Assembly (NCBI RefSeq): GCF_004786095.1
Contig: NZ_RHPJ01000001.1
Coordinates: 620,001-684,000 of the forward strand
Length of the DNA stretch: 64,000 bases
Origin: Serinibacter arcticus
Lineage (GTDB): Bacteria > Actinomycetota > Actinomycetes > Actinomycetales > Beutenbergiaceae
Reading direction: 5' to 3'
Positions 14,200-22,336 of the stretch are shown in pieces. The notes under the pieces are model-generated. The model made no database searches, was not told the origin of the DNA, and saw only the letters and a list, made by a program, of their open reading frames with translations. Each line of letters starts with the position of its first letter. Position 1 is the stretch's first letter. A program made the translations under genes and the position numbers.

Positions 14200-15572
14200 G
14201 CGACGACAACCGCCCCGAGGTCGCGGCGCAGCGGATGGTCGCCCTCGACCACGGCGAGGCCCGACTGGTCGGGTTCGCTCCCGGCGACGCCGGGCTGAAC
14301 GGTTCGCCCCGCGAGGGCGCCCGACTCGTCGGCGACGACGGCCGCGGTCCTCGCCGCGACGTGCTGACGCCCGTCACCGACGAGCGTCGAGTCGTCGCGA
14401 GCTCCCTCGGCACGCCGCCGCGCGACCGCGCCCGGCTCGTCGGCAGCCGCGTCACCGGTCTCGCTCGGTGCCGCCGTCGACCCCGCCGCACGCCCCGTGG
14501 CCTGATGGAGCTGTCGGCCGTCGCGGCCGCGTTCACCGACCAGGCCGGGGTGCGCGGCGAGCAGCGTCAGACGCTGCGACGCAGCGCCGAGGCGGTCGAG
14601 GAGGTGTCGGCGCGCCTGCGCAGGCAGTCCGAGGAGCCGATGCTCGACGGCATCCAGGGCGATCCGGCCCGCGTCGCCTACCTGACCCTCGCGCTGCACC
14701 TGCGCGACACCGCCGACGCCATCAGCGGTTCGCTCGACGGGCTCGAGCTCGCGGAGCGCGCGATGCAGGAGGCGCACGAGGAGTTCCGGCGGATCGAGAA
14801 GATCGAGCTGGCGCCCGCCCACCGCTCGCTCCTGGCGCTCGGTGAGCCGATCGTCGTCTCCGGTGTCGGGATGCTCACCCCGGCCGCCGCCCAGCAGCAC
14901 TGGATGACCGAGGTCGGCAAGGAGCAGAAGGTCGCCGCTCGTCAGGCGATGCAGCGGTTCGAGGCGGACATGGCACGCGCCGCGAGCCTGATGCGCCCGG
15001 TCGAGGTCCCCACGTTCGATGGTGAGGACCCCACCCGCACGGAGCCGATCATCGTGGAGAAGCCACGCGTGGTCACCGACCCGCAGCCCGCACCCGACTC
15101 GGCGTCGGTGGCGCAGGAGTCGCCGTCCACCGGTGCCGTCGCCGGTGGTGGCGCTGCCGGGGCCGCGGCCGCGGGTGCGGCCAGGTTCGCGTCGGCCCGT
15201 CGCGGTGGTGGGGGCGGCGGTGGCCACCGGTCCGCCGGTGGCGGTTCGGCCGGCACGGCCCCCCGCGACACCTGGGTCTCCACGCGAGCGCAGCACGACA
15301 CCGGCCCCGACGGTTCGATGTCCCCCGCGGCCGCCTCCTCGGCGGCCCCCGCCGCCGCGGCCCCGACCACGGCTGCCGCTGCCGCCGGCGGTGCGGCCGT
15401 CCCGTTCGTCCCCGGCTCGGGCGGCGGCACGGGCGGCGAGGCGGAGTCGGGTACGGCGATCGTGCGCAGCACGCACGAGGACGAGGCCGCCGCGGCCATC
15501 GTGGCCGCGGCGTCGTCCTCGGGCAGCCGATCCTCGATCGAGGCGGCGCCCGCGGAGTCCGAGGACTGGTGA
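14196..15572 (+). CDS. ESX-locus protein, 458 aa as read; possibly two genes joined by a frameshift
   Basis: Read literally this is one frame of 458 residues starting at the ATGA overlap (14196). Residues 1-85 carry three spaced RLVG repeats (GEARLVGF, EGARLVGD, DRARLVGS). Residues 90-103 then turn abruptly Arg-rich (RCRRRPRRTPRG), and codon-position bias there fits another frame that ends in TGA at 14503-14505. That TGA overlaps an ATG at 14505 (TGATG), starting MELSAVAAAFTDQAGVRGEQ. So the original arrangement may be a short gene of about 102 codons followed by a 355-residue gene at 14505-15572. The latter is helical over its first 180 residues (DTADAISGSLDGLELAERAMQ) and Gly/Ala/Ser-rich afterwards, like large ESX substrates. 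Family not recognised. Confidence 0.6.
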   Translation: MSDDNRPEVAAQRMVALDHGEARLVGFAPGDAGLNGSPREGARLVGDDGRGPRRDVLTPVTDERRVVASSLGTPPRDRARLVGSRVTGLARCRRRPRRTPRGLMELSAVAAAFTDQAGVRGEQRQTLRRSAEAVEEVSARLRRQSEEPMLDGIQGDPARVAYLTLALHLRDTADAISGSLDGLELAERAMQEAHEEFRRIEKIELAPAHRSLLALGEPIVVSGVGMLTPAAAQQHWMTEVGKEQKVAARQAMQRFEADMARAASLMRPVEVPTFDGEDPTRTEPIIVEKPRVVTDPQPAPDSASVAQESPSTGAVAGGGAAGAAAAGAARFASARRGGGGGGGHRSAGGGSAGTAPRDTWVSTRAQHDTGPDGSMSPAAASSAAPAAAAPTTAAAAAGGAAVPFVPGSGGGTGGEAESGTAIVRSTHEDEAAAAIVAAASSSGSRSSIEAAPAESEDW

Positions 15573-15584
15573 CCGGGCGGGCGA

Positions 15585-16805
15585 TCAGCCCAGGGTCACA
15601 CCCAGGCTGACCTGCCCCAGCTCCAGCACCGCTCCGGAGACCAGCCGGACGGGGACCCCGGCGCCCAGCGGCGTCAGCGTCCCGTCCGGGGCCCGGAGAC
15701 GCGTGCCGTTGGCCGAACCTGCGTCCTCGACCCAGGCGACCCCGCCCGTCACCCGGATGCGCACGTGGGTGCGCGAGAGCGACCGTGCGACGTCCGCGAT
15801 CTCGACGACCTGGACGTCCTCGCTCTCGGCACGCGGACGGCGTCCGACGACGGCGGAGCCCGTGATCGTGTGCGTCGCGCCGTCACCGGGCGAGAGCACG
15901 ACGCGGGTGACCCGCGCGGCCCCGGTCACCGGCGGAGCCGGAACCGCCGGCGCGCCGATCCGTGCGGCCGGTGTCACGGGCGCGGCTACGGCGCTCGAGG
16001 CCGCCGGCGCCGCCGGGGGCCGGAAGTCTTGGGCCGCGGTTCGAGGGGCCGACGGCGGCACGTGACCCGCTGGCCCCGGACGCGGCGGGACCGCGACCGC
16101 GGGTCGCGGGGCGGCCGGCGGTCGGCCGGCGGCCGCGTCGCGCAGCGCGCGGAACTCGCGCATCGAGATCGAGTCGGAGCTGACGGGCACGTCCAGCAGC
16201 TCGGGCGGCCGCCAGGATGCCGGAGCCCCGGCCGCACCCGGCTGTCGGGAGCCGGCGGGCCCCGCTCCGGGCCAGACGCCGGCGGGCACGCCCGCGGGCG
16301 CCGTCGGAACCGCTGGCACGGCCGCCGCGAGGGACGCGGCCGGTACCCGCCGGGCGGTGGGCGAGCGAAGCGTCACCACGTCGGTGCCGGCGACCCGGTC
16401 GTGCCAGGCCGTGGCGCGACCGGAGGCCGCGAGGAGGGCGATCTGCCCGAGCCCGGCGGCCAGGTGGGCCGCGCCGAACAGGGCGGCCCGCGTCGCGCCG
16501 CGTCGCAGCCCGGGGGCCAGGTCGCCGCCCGCGGTGGTGGTGCGCGTGCGGGTGACGAGCTTGCCGAGGGTGAGGCCGTACCGCGACTCGACGACGACGG
16601 AGATCACGACCACCTCGAGCGCCAGCACGACGCCGAGGATCCAGCTGCCGAGGAGGACGCCGACGGCGAGCACGGCCCCGACCAGCGCGAGGTCGACGGC
16701 GTAGGCCGCGAGGCGCTGTCCCACGCCGGCACGCGGCAGCGCGGGCGCATCGACGGCCGCCGCCGTGGACGGCGGCGGGGCGCTGGGACGGGGCGGGACG
16801 GCCAT
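15585..16805 (-). CDS. RDD membrane protein with C-terminal FHA domain
   Basis: A 406-residue protein with an N-terminal RDD domain of two to three hydrophobic helices (about 25-130: RLAAYAVDLALVGAVLAVG, YGLTLGKLVTRTRT, ATAWHDRVAGTDVV). A long Pro/Ala-rich linker follows, then a forkhead-associated domain in the last 90 residues. FHA landmarks are VVGRRPR, SLSRTHVRIRV and EDAGSANGTRL, containing the Arg, Ser-x-x-His and Asn-Gly that bind phosphothreonine. The ATG at 16805 shares its last base with the upstream TGA (TGATG). It is convergent with the cargo operon, 12 bases between stops. Placement with an EccD-like gene suggests that Ser/Thr phosphorylation controls this ESX system. No kinase gene is in the window. 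Confidence 0.85.
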   Translation of the reverse strand: MAVPPRPSAPPPSTAAAVDAPALPRAGVGQRLAAYAVDLALVGAVLAVGVLLGSWILGVVLALEVVVISVVVESRYGLTLGKLVTRTRTTTAGGDLAPGLRRGATRAALFGAAHLAAGLGQIALLAASGRATAWHDRVAGTDVVTLRSPTARRVPAASLAAAVPAVPTAPAGVPAGVWPGAGPAGSRQPGAAGAPASWRPPELLDVPVSSDSISMREFRALRDAAAGRPPAAPRPAVAVPPRPGPAGHVPPSAPRTAAQDFRPPAAPAASSAVAAPVTPAARIGAPAVPAPPVTGAARVTRVVLSPGDGATHTITGSAVVGRRPRAESEDVQVVEIADVARSLSRTHVRIRVTGGVAWVEDAGSANGTRLRAPDGTLTPLGAGVPVRLVSGAVLELGQVSLGVTLG

Positions 16806-18220
16806 CACCCGGACGCTAACAGACGCAGCCAGGCCAGCACCCCGGCCGTCAGCAGGCCGAGCGCCGGGGCCAGGGCGACCGCGACGGACTCCAGCGCGTC
16901 GGCGGAGCGCGAGGCCCTGACCGATCGCCAGCCGCGGCCGAGGGCGAACGACGTCGCGACCGCCAGGACCGCTGCCAGCAGCGCGACCGCGACCGGCAGG
17001 ACCCCGGCGTCGAGCACGCGGGCGAACCAGACGGCCGACAGCACGGCGGTGGCTCCGGCGGCCAGCCGCGGCCCGAGGCGGGCCGCCGTGAGTCGCTCCT
17101 GGCGCGGGATCAGGACGAGGGCGAGGGACACGACCACGCCGAGCGCACCCGTCGCCCACAGCTGGACGTGCGAGGTCCAGCCCGTCGGCTCCGGCAGCGG
17201 CGCGAGCAGCACGACCGGCGCCAGCACGGCGACGACCACCCCGAGCAGGACCGCTGCGCTGCTGCGGCGGGCCTGCGCCGTCGTGACGGATCGGCGGACG
17301 GTGTGGCCACGCACGAACGGCGGCGAGGCGACCTCGCGCTCGCGCACCGACGTGGCGGTGCGCTGAGCCGCGCTCAGGTCGACCACGACGTGGTCGGGCA
17401 CGTCGAGACTCCCCGCCGGGAGGGCGCGAGCGACGATCGGCGCGAGACCGAGCACCACGGCGCACGCGCCGACGACCCCCGTCCCCGTCATCACGGCCAC
17501 GGCTCCGGCCGACGCCAGCGCCCCCGTGAACGCCAGGACGACGCCGGCGAGGACGGCGGCCGAGGTGCCGTGCAGCGACGCGTACCGCAGGGCGACCGCG
17601 GCCGACGCGGCGAGCAGGGCGGTCGTGACGGGCAGGAGCAGCGGTGAGGCCACGGCCGGGTCGAGCAGGCCACCGGGAACGGCGAGCAGACCGCCCGCGG
17701 CGGCGGCCGTCCAGGTCGCCACCGTCGTGGCGGTCGCGGCGGCGCCACGACGGGGCCCGAGGATCGCGAGCACGACGGCCAGGAGCCCCGCGAGCACGGC
17801 GGGCCAGACGGGCACCGCGGCGTCCGCACCGCCGCCGGCGAGCTCGGCCGCGCGGACCAGGGCCAGCGCGCCGGTCGCACCCGCGACCGCCCACAGCGGC
17901 GCGGCGAGGGCGGCGGGGGCCGCGGCGACGTCCTCGTCGTCGTCCTCGTCCCTCGTCCGGCCCCGGCTCGGGCCCTCCCCGCGGCGCACGCCGACCACCA
18001 GCACCTCGCCGCCCGCGAGACGGTCGAGGTCGTCGTTCGCGTGCAGCACCAGCCCGCCGGCCGTGAGCAGCGCCGTCGTCGCCGGCAGCTGCACGGCCTC
18101 GAGCAGGTCGGCCACGGTGACGGCGCCGGTCAGGACGACGTCGCGCCGGCCCTGCGGCGTGAGCACGGAGTAGGTCGTGACCAGGTCGGCCCCACCGGTT
18201 GACGATGCCGTCGCCGTCAT
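16805..18220 (-). CDS. EccD-like protein: ubiquitin-like domain plus multi-span membrane domain
   Basis: A 471-residue second EccD-like component. The ATG at 18220 follows GGGAGGCGAGAG, a clear ribosome site. Residues 10-90 (YSVLTPQGRRDVVLTGAVTVADLLEAVQ...) look like the EccD ubiquitin-like fold. They end in an acidic linker (RTRDEDDDEDVAAAP), then about eleven hydrophobic segments run to the C terminus. Length and layout equal those of EccD at 11276-12676, but the sequences are visibly different. EccD is a dimer in mycobacterial pores, so this could be the other half of a heterodimer, or it may stand in for EccE, which is not found here. It is operonic with the RDD/FHA gene and divergent from eccC. 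Confidence 0.75.
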   Translation of the reverse strand: MTATASSTGGADLVTTYSVLTPQGRRDVVLTGAVTVADLLEAVQLPATTALLTAGGLVLHANDDLDRLAGGEVLVVGVRRGEGPSRGRTRDEDDDEDVAAAPAALAAPLWAVAGATGALALVRAAELAGGGADAAVPVWPAVLAGLLAVVLAILGPRRGAAATATTVATWTAAAAGGLLAVPGGLLDPAVASPLLLPVTTALLAASAAVALRYASLHGTSAAVLAGVVLAFTGALASAGAVAVMTGTGVVGACAVVLGLAPIVARALPAGSLDVPDHVVVDLSAAQRTATSVREREVASPPFVRGHTVRRSVTTAQARRSSAAVLLGVVVAVLAPVVLLAPLPEPTGWTSHVQLWATGALGVVVSLALVLIPRQERLTAARLGPRLAAGATAVLSAVWFARVLDAGVLPVAVALLAAVLAVATSFALGRGWRSVRASRSADALESVAVALAPALGLLTAGVLAWLRLLASG

Positions 18221-18287
18221 CTCTCGCCTCCCGTGGTGGACCACCAGCGCATCCCGCCCGCACGGACCGCTGTCTCGACTCCCGCCG

Positions 18288-18293
18288 AGTCTA
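18288..18293 (-). promoter_or_regulatory. Candidate -10 box of the EccD-like/FHA operon
   Basis: TAGACT on the minus strand, 67 bases before the ATG at 18220. It lies back to back with the eccC candidate box, ten bases away. Confidence 0.35.
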
Positions 18294-18303
18294 GGTGGGC
18301 AAC

Positions 18304-18309
18304 TACCCT
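18304..18309 (+). promoter_or_regulatory. Candidate -10 box of eccC
   Basis: TACCCT, 36 bases before the eccC ATG. The leader contains GGAAGGA (18334-18340). The divergent promoters here must nearly overlap. Confidence 0.35.
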
Positions 18310-18345
18310 GGGCAGGCGGTCGACTTCGCCGCCGGAAGGACTGAC

Positions 18346-21300
18346 ATGAGTGTGGAGACCGGCCGCGTCGAGGCACCCCCGGTGCCGACCGGGACGATCG
18401 AGCTGCAGGCACCCCCCGACCTGGTCAAGGCGGAGGGCGGCAGCAGCACGGCGATGACGATCATGCCCGTGATGGGCAGCGTCGGCTCGATCGCCGTCAT
18501 CACGCTCGGTGCGACCGGCGGTGGCGGCGTCTCGACCACGCGCATCCTCATGGGCGGCGCGATCCTCGTGGCGTCGCTGGGCTTCGTGATCGTCAACCTG
18601 ATGCGGCAGCGCTCGATGCACCGCTCGGCGGTCACGGGCGCGCGGCGCGAGTACCTGTCCTACCTCGCCGGGCTGCGCGAGGACGTGCGCGCGGCGGCCG
18701 GACGCCAGCGGCTGAACGCCGAGTGGCACATGCCCAGCCCGCCCGCGCTGGCGGTCGTGGCCGAGGAGGGCACGCGCGTCTGGGAGCGGCGGGTCGGCGA
18801 CCCCGACCTGCTGCACGTGCGCATCGGCACCGCGCAGGCGCCGCTCTCGGTGACGATCGAGGAGGCGGAGCCCGAGCCGAACGCCCAGCCCGACCCCGTC
18901 GCCGCGAGCGCCGCGCACCGGTTCGTCACCACGCACTCGGTGCAGACGGACCTGCCCACGCGCCTCGACCTCATGTCGACGTCCCGCGTCGAGATCGCCG
19001 GCGACGGCGACGCCTCCCGCGCGCTCGCGCGCGCCGTGCTGTGCCACCTGGCGACGTTCACCTCCCCCGCCGACGTGCGCATCGCCGTCGTCGCCTCGCC
19101 CGAGAACCTGCCGGCGTGGGAGTGGGTGAAGTGGCTGCCGCACGCGTGGTCGCCCACCCGGACCGACGGCGCCGGGCACGTCCGCGTCATCGGTTCCGAC
19201 GCCGCCGAGGTGCTCGTGCTGCTGCCGCTCGGCGAGCGCGGACCGTTCTCCCTGGCCGCCGAGCAGGCGCTGCCGCACGTCGTCCTCGTGACCGACGGCG
19301 TCGCACTGCCCGCAACCCACGCGCTGGCCCGCGAGGGCGGGCTGCAGGGCGTCACCGTGCTCGACCTGCCGCAGCAGTGGGGCGACGTCGCCGACGTCCA
19401 CCACACGCGGCTGCTGCTGCAGCCGACCGCGGGCGGCGGCCCGTCGCGCCTGAGCGTGGTGCGCTACGGCGTCGACCCGCGCATCGGCGAGGCGGACGCG
19501 CTCTCGATCGCCGGGGCGGAGGCGGCCGCGCGACGTCTCGTGCGCGGCGGGCTGCCGACCGAGGAGGAGTCGGGTCCCCGGACGGTCACCTCCGCCGAGC
19601 TCGTGGACCTGCTCGGGCTCGGGGACGTGCGCGACTTCTCGGTCGCGCAGGGTTGGCGACCGCGGTCGAAGCGCGACCGGCTGCGCGTGCCGATCGGCAT
19701 GACCACGCAGGGCGCCCCGATCCACCTGGACATCAAGGAGTCCGCCGAGGAGGGCATGGGCCCGCACGGGCTGATCATCGGCGCCACCGGCTCGGGCAAG
19801 TCCGAGGTGCTGCGCACGCTGGTGCTGGCCCTGGCCATGACGCACTCGTCCGAGGACCTCAACTTCGTGCTGGTCGACTTCAAGGGTGGTGCGACGTTCG
19901 CCGGGATGGCGGACATGCCGCACGTCTCGGCGATCATCACCAACCTGGGTGAGGAGCTCGCGCTCGTCGACCGCATGCAGGACGCGCTGCAGGGTGAGAT
20001 GACCCGCAGGCAGGAGCTGCTGCGCTCGGCCGGCAACTTCACGAACGTCAGCGAGTACACCAAGGCGCGCAAGGAGGGGCGCACCGACCTGCCGCCGCTG
20101 CCGGCGCTCCTCATCGTGTGCGACGAGTTCTCCGAGCTGCTCTCGGCGAAGCCGGAGTTCACCGATCTGTTCGTGGCCATCGGCCGGCTCGGCCGATCGC
20201 TGCAGATGCACCTGCTGCTGTCCTCGCAGCGGTTGGAGGAGGGCCGGCTGCGCGGGCTGGAGTCCCACCTGTCCTACCGCATCGGTCTGCGCACGTTCTC
20301 CTCGGCGGAGTCGCGCACCGTGCTCGGCGTCCCCGACGCCTACACGCTGCCCTCGGTCCCGGGCATCGGCTACCTCAAGCCCGACACCACGTCGCTGATC
20401 CAGTTCCGCGCCGCCTACGTCTCCGGACCGCCGCCCCGTCGTCGTCGCCGACGCCGTCGCTCGTCCGGCGACGTGCGTCTCACGCCGTTCACGGCCGCGC
20501 CGGTGCAGGCGCAGCGCGTCGTGGAGGTCGAGCAGGAGGACGCCCCCGACCCCGAGGCGGGTCGCGCGACGTTCGACATCGCCGTGCGCCGCATGAAGGA
20601 CCAGGGTCCCGAGGCGCACCAGGTGTGGCTGCCGCCGCTCGAGGTCCCCCTCACGTTCGACCAGCTCGCCCCCGACCTCGTGGTCGAGCCGGGCCGCGGG
20701 CTGCACTCCCCCGGCTGGCGAGCGGCGGGCGACATGGTGGTGCCGCTCGGTCTGGTCGACCGGCCGCTCGAGCAGCGTCGCGAGACCCTCACGATCTCGC
20801 TCGCGGGTGCGGGCGGGCACGTCGGCGTCGTCGGTGCCCCGCGCAGCGGCAAGAGCACGATGCTGCGCTCGATCGTCACGGGCGTCGCGCTGACGCACAC
20901 GCCGCTCGAGGCGCAGTTCTACGTGCTCGACTTCGGTGGCGGCACGTTCACCCCGTTCCGCGACCTCCCGCACGTCGCGAGCGTGGCCGGGCGCAGCGAG
21001 CCCGACGTCGTGCGCCGCACGGTGGCCGAGGTGACGGCGATCGTGAACGCCCGCGAGAAGTACTTCCGCGACAAGGGCATCGACACGGTCGAGACCTACC
21101 GGTCGCGCCGCACGCCGGGCGACCCGACCGGGATCGACGACGGCTACGGCGACGTCTTCCTCGTCATCGACGGCTGGACCACGCTGCGCAGCGAGTTCGA
21201 CGACATCGAGCCGCTCATCCAGGCGCTCGCGGGCCGCGGCCTCACGTTCGGTCTGCACGTGATGCTCGCGTCGGGACGCTGGATGGACCTGCGCTCGCAG

Positions 21301-22311
21301 ATGAAGGACGTGGTGGGCACCCGGCTCGAGCTGCGCCTGGGCGACTCCCTGGACTCCGAGGTCGACCGCAAGGTCGCCCAGACGGTGCCCGCGAACCGGC
21401 CCGGTCGCGGCCTCATGCCGTCCAAGCACCACATGCTCGGCGCGCTCCCCCGCATCGACGGCGATCCGCGTCCCGGCACGCTGGGCGACGGCGTGGGCGA
21501 CCTCGTCCAGACGATCGCCTCGGCCTGGGACGGCCCGGCCGGCCCCAAGCTGCGCCTGCTGCCCGAGCTGATCTCGCTCGATGAGGTGCGCGCCGACGCC
21601 GGCGCCGAGGACCCGCGGCTGCTGCTCGGCGTCGACGAGGCGGCCCTCGCGCCCCTCGGCCTCGATCCGACGGACGAGCCGCACGTGCTCCTGCTGGGCG
21701 ACAGCGGGGCGGGCAAGACGTCCTTCCTGCGCGGCCTCGTGCACGAGGTGATGCGCACGCGGACGCCGAAGGAGGCGCAGTTCGTCGTGCTGGACTACCG
21801 GCGCGCGCTGCTCGGCGAGATCCCGGACTCCTACCTCAACGGCTACTACACCGGTCACGAGCAGGCCACCGGCAGCCTCCAGGGGCTCGTGCAGTTCCTG
21901 CGCACACGGATGCCCGGACCCGACGTGACGCCCGCCCAGCTGCGCGCCCGGTCCTGGTGGAAGGGGCCGGACGTCTTCGTGCTCGTGGACGACTACGACC
22001 TCGTGGCGACGTCGGCCGGCAACCCGCTGCTGGCCCTGGCGCCGCTGTTCGCCCAGGCGGGCGACGTCGGGCTGCACCTCGCCGTCACCCGGCGCGTGGG
22101 CGGCGCGAGCCGGGCCCTGTACGACCCCGTGCTCCAGCCGCTCAAGGACCTCGCGGTCCCGACGATCCTGCTGTCCGGCAGCCCGGACGAGGGGGCCCTG
22201 CTCGGGCGCATCAAGGCCCGCATCGGCGTTCCCGGTCGCGCTCAGGTCATCACGCGCGAGGCGGGCGTGCAGGTGGCGCAGCTGGCCTACGTGCCGCCGG
22301 TCCAGCTCTAG
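18346..22311 (+). CDS. eccC: Type VII secretion ATPase EccC (FtsK/SpoIIIE family)
   Basis: A 1321-residue motor of the ESX system as one uninterrupted chain. The start is ATG at 18346, with GGAAGGA just upstream. Two membrane helices lie at about 40-90 (MGSVGSIAVITLGAT; ILMGGAILVASLGFVIVNLM). Three ATPase domains follow. The first has Walker A GATGSGKSE near 478 and Walker B LLIVCDEFSEL near 587. The second has GAPRSGKST near 830 with DVFLVIDGW near 935. The third has GDSGAGKTS near 1118 with DVFVLVDDYD near 1208. In known EccC proteins the first domain hydrolyses ATP and the last binds the substrate tail. An unusual run of eight Arg (near 697) lies in the linker after the first ATPase. It is divergent from the EccD-like operon and convergent with the HAD gene. 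Confidence 0.95.
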   Translation: MSVETGRVEAPPVPTGTIELQAPPDLVKAEGGSSTAMTIMPVMGSVGSIAVITLGATGGGGVSTTRILMGGAILVASLGFVIVNLMRQRSMHRSAVTGARREYLSYLAGLREDVRAAAGRQRLNAEWHMPSPPALAVVAEEGTRVWERRVGDPDLLHVRIGTAQAPLSVTIEEAEPEPNAQPDPVAASAAHRFVTTHSVQTDLPTRLDLMSTSRVEIAGDGDASRALARAVLCHLATFTSPADVRIAVVASPENLPAWEWVKWLPHAWSPTRTDGAGHVRVIGSDAAEVLVLLPLGERGPFSLAAEQALPHVVLVTDGVALPATHALAREGGLQGVTVLDLPQQWGDVADVHHTRLLLQPTAGGGPSRLSVVRYGVDPRIGEADALSIAGAEAAARRLVRGGLPTEEESGPRTVTSAELVDLLGLGDVRDFSVAQGWRPRSKRDRLRVPIGMTTQGAPIHLDIKESAEEGMGPHGLIIGATGSGKSEVLRTLVLALAMTHSSEDLNFVLVDFKGGATFAGMADMPHVSAIITNLGEELALVDRMQDALQGEMTRRQELLRSAGNFTNVSEYTKARKEGRTDLPPLPALLIVCDEFSELLSAKPEFTDLFVAIGRLGRSLQMHLLLSSQRLEEGRLRGLESHLSYRIGLRTFSSAESRTVLGVPDAYTLPSVPGIGYLKPDTTSLIQFRAAYVSGPPPRRRRRRRRSSGDVRLTPFTAAPVQAQRVVEVEQEDAPDPEAGRATFDIAVRRMKDQGPEAHQVWLPPLEVPLTFDQLAPDLVVEPGRGLHSPGWRAAGDMVVPLGLVDRPLEQRRETLTISLAGAGGHVGVVGAPRSGKSTMLRSIVTGVALTHTPLEAQFYVLDFGGGTFTPFRDLPHVASVAGRSEPDVVRRTVAEVTAIVNAREKYFRDKGIDTVETYRSRRTPGDPTGIDDGYGDVFLVIDGWTTLRSEFDDIEPLIQALAGRGLTFGLHVMLASGRWMDLRSQMKDVVGTRLELRLGDSLDSEVDRKVAQTVPANRPGRGLMPSKHHMLGALPRIDGDPRPGTLGDGVGDLVQTIASAWDGPAGPKLRLLPELISLDEVRADAGAEDPRLLLGVDEAALAPLGLDPTDEPHVLLLGDSGAGKTSFLRGLVHEVMRTRTPKEAQFVVLDYRRALLGEIPDSYLNGYYTGHEQATGSLQGLVQFLRTRMPGPDVTPAQLRARSWWKGPDVFVLVDDYDLVATSAGNPLLALAPLFAQAGDVGLHLAVTRRVGGASRALYDPVLQPLKDLAVPTILLSGSPDEGALLGRIKARIGVPGRAQVITREAGVQVAQLAYVPPVQL

Positions 22312-22336
22312 TGGTTCGGCTCCGGCGGGCCCGGCG

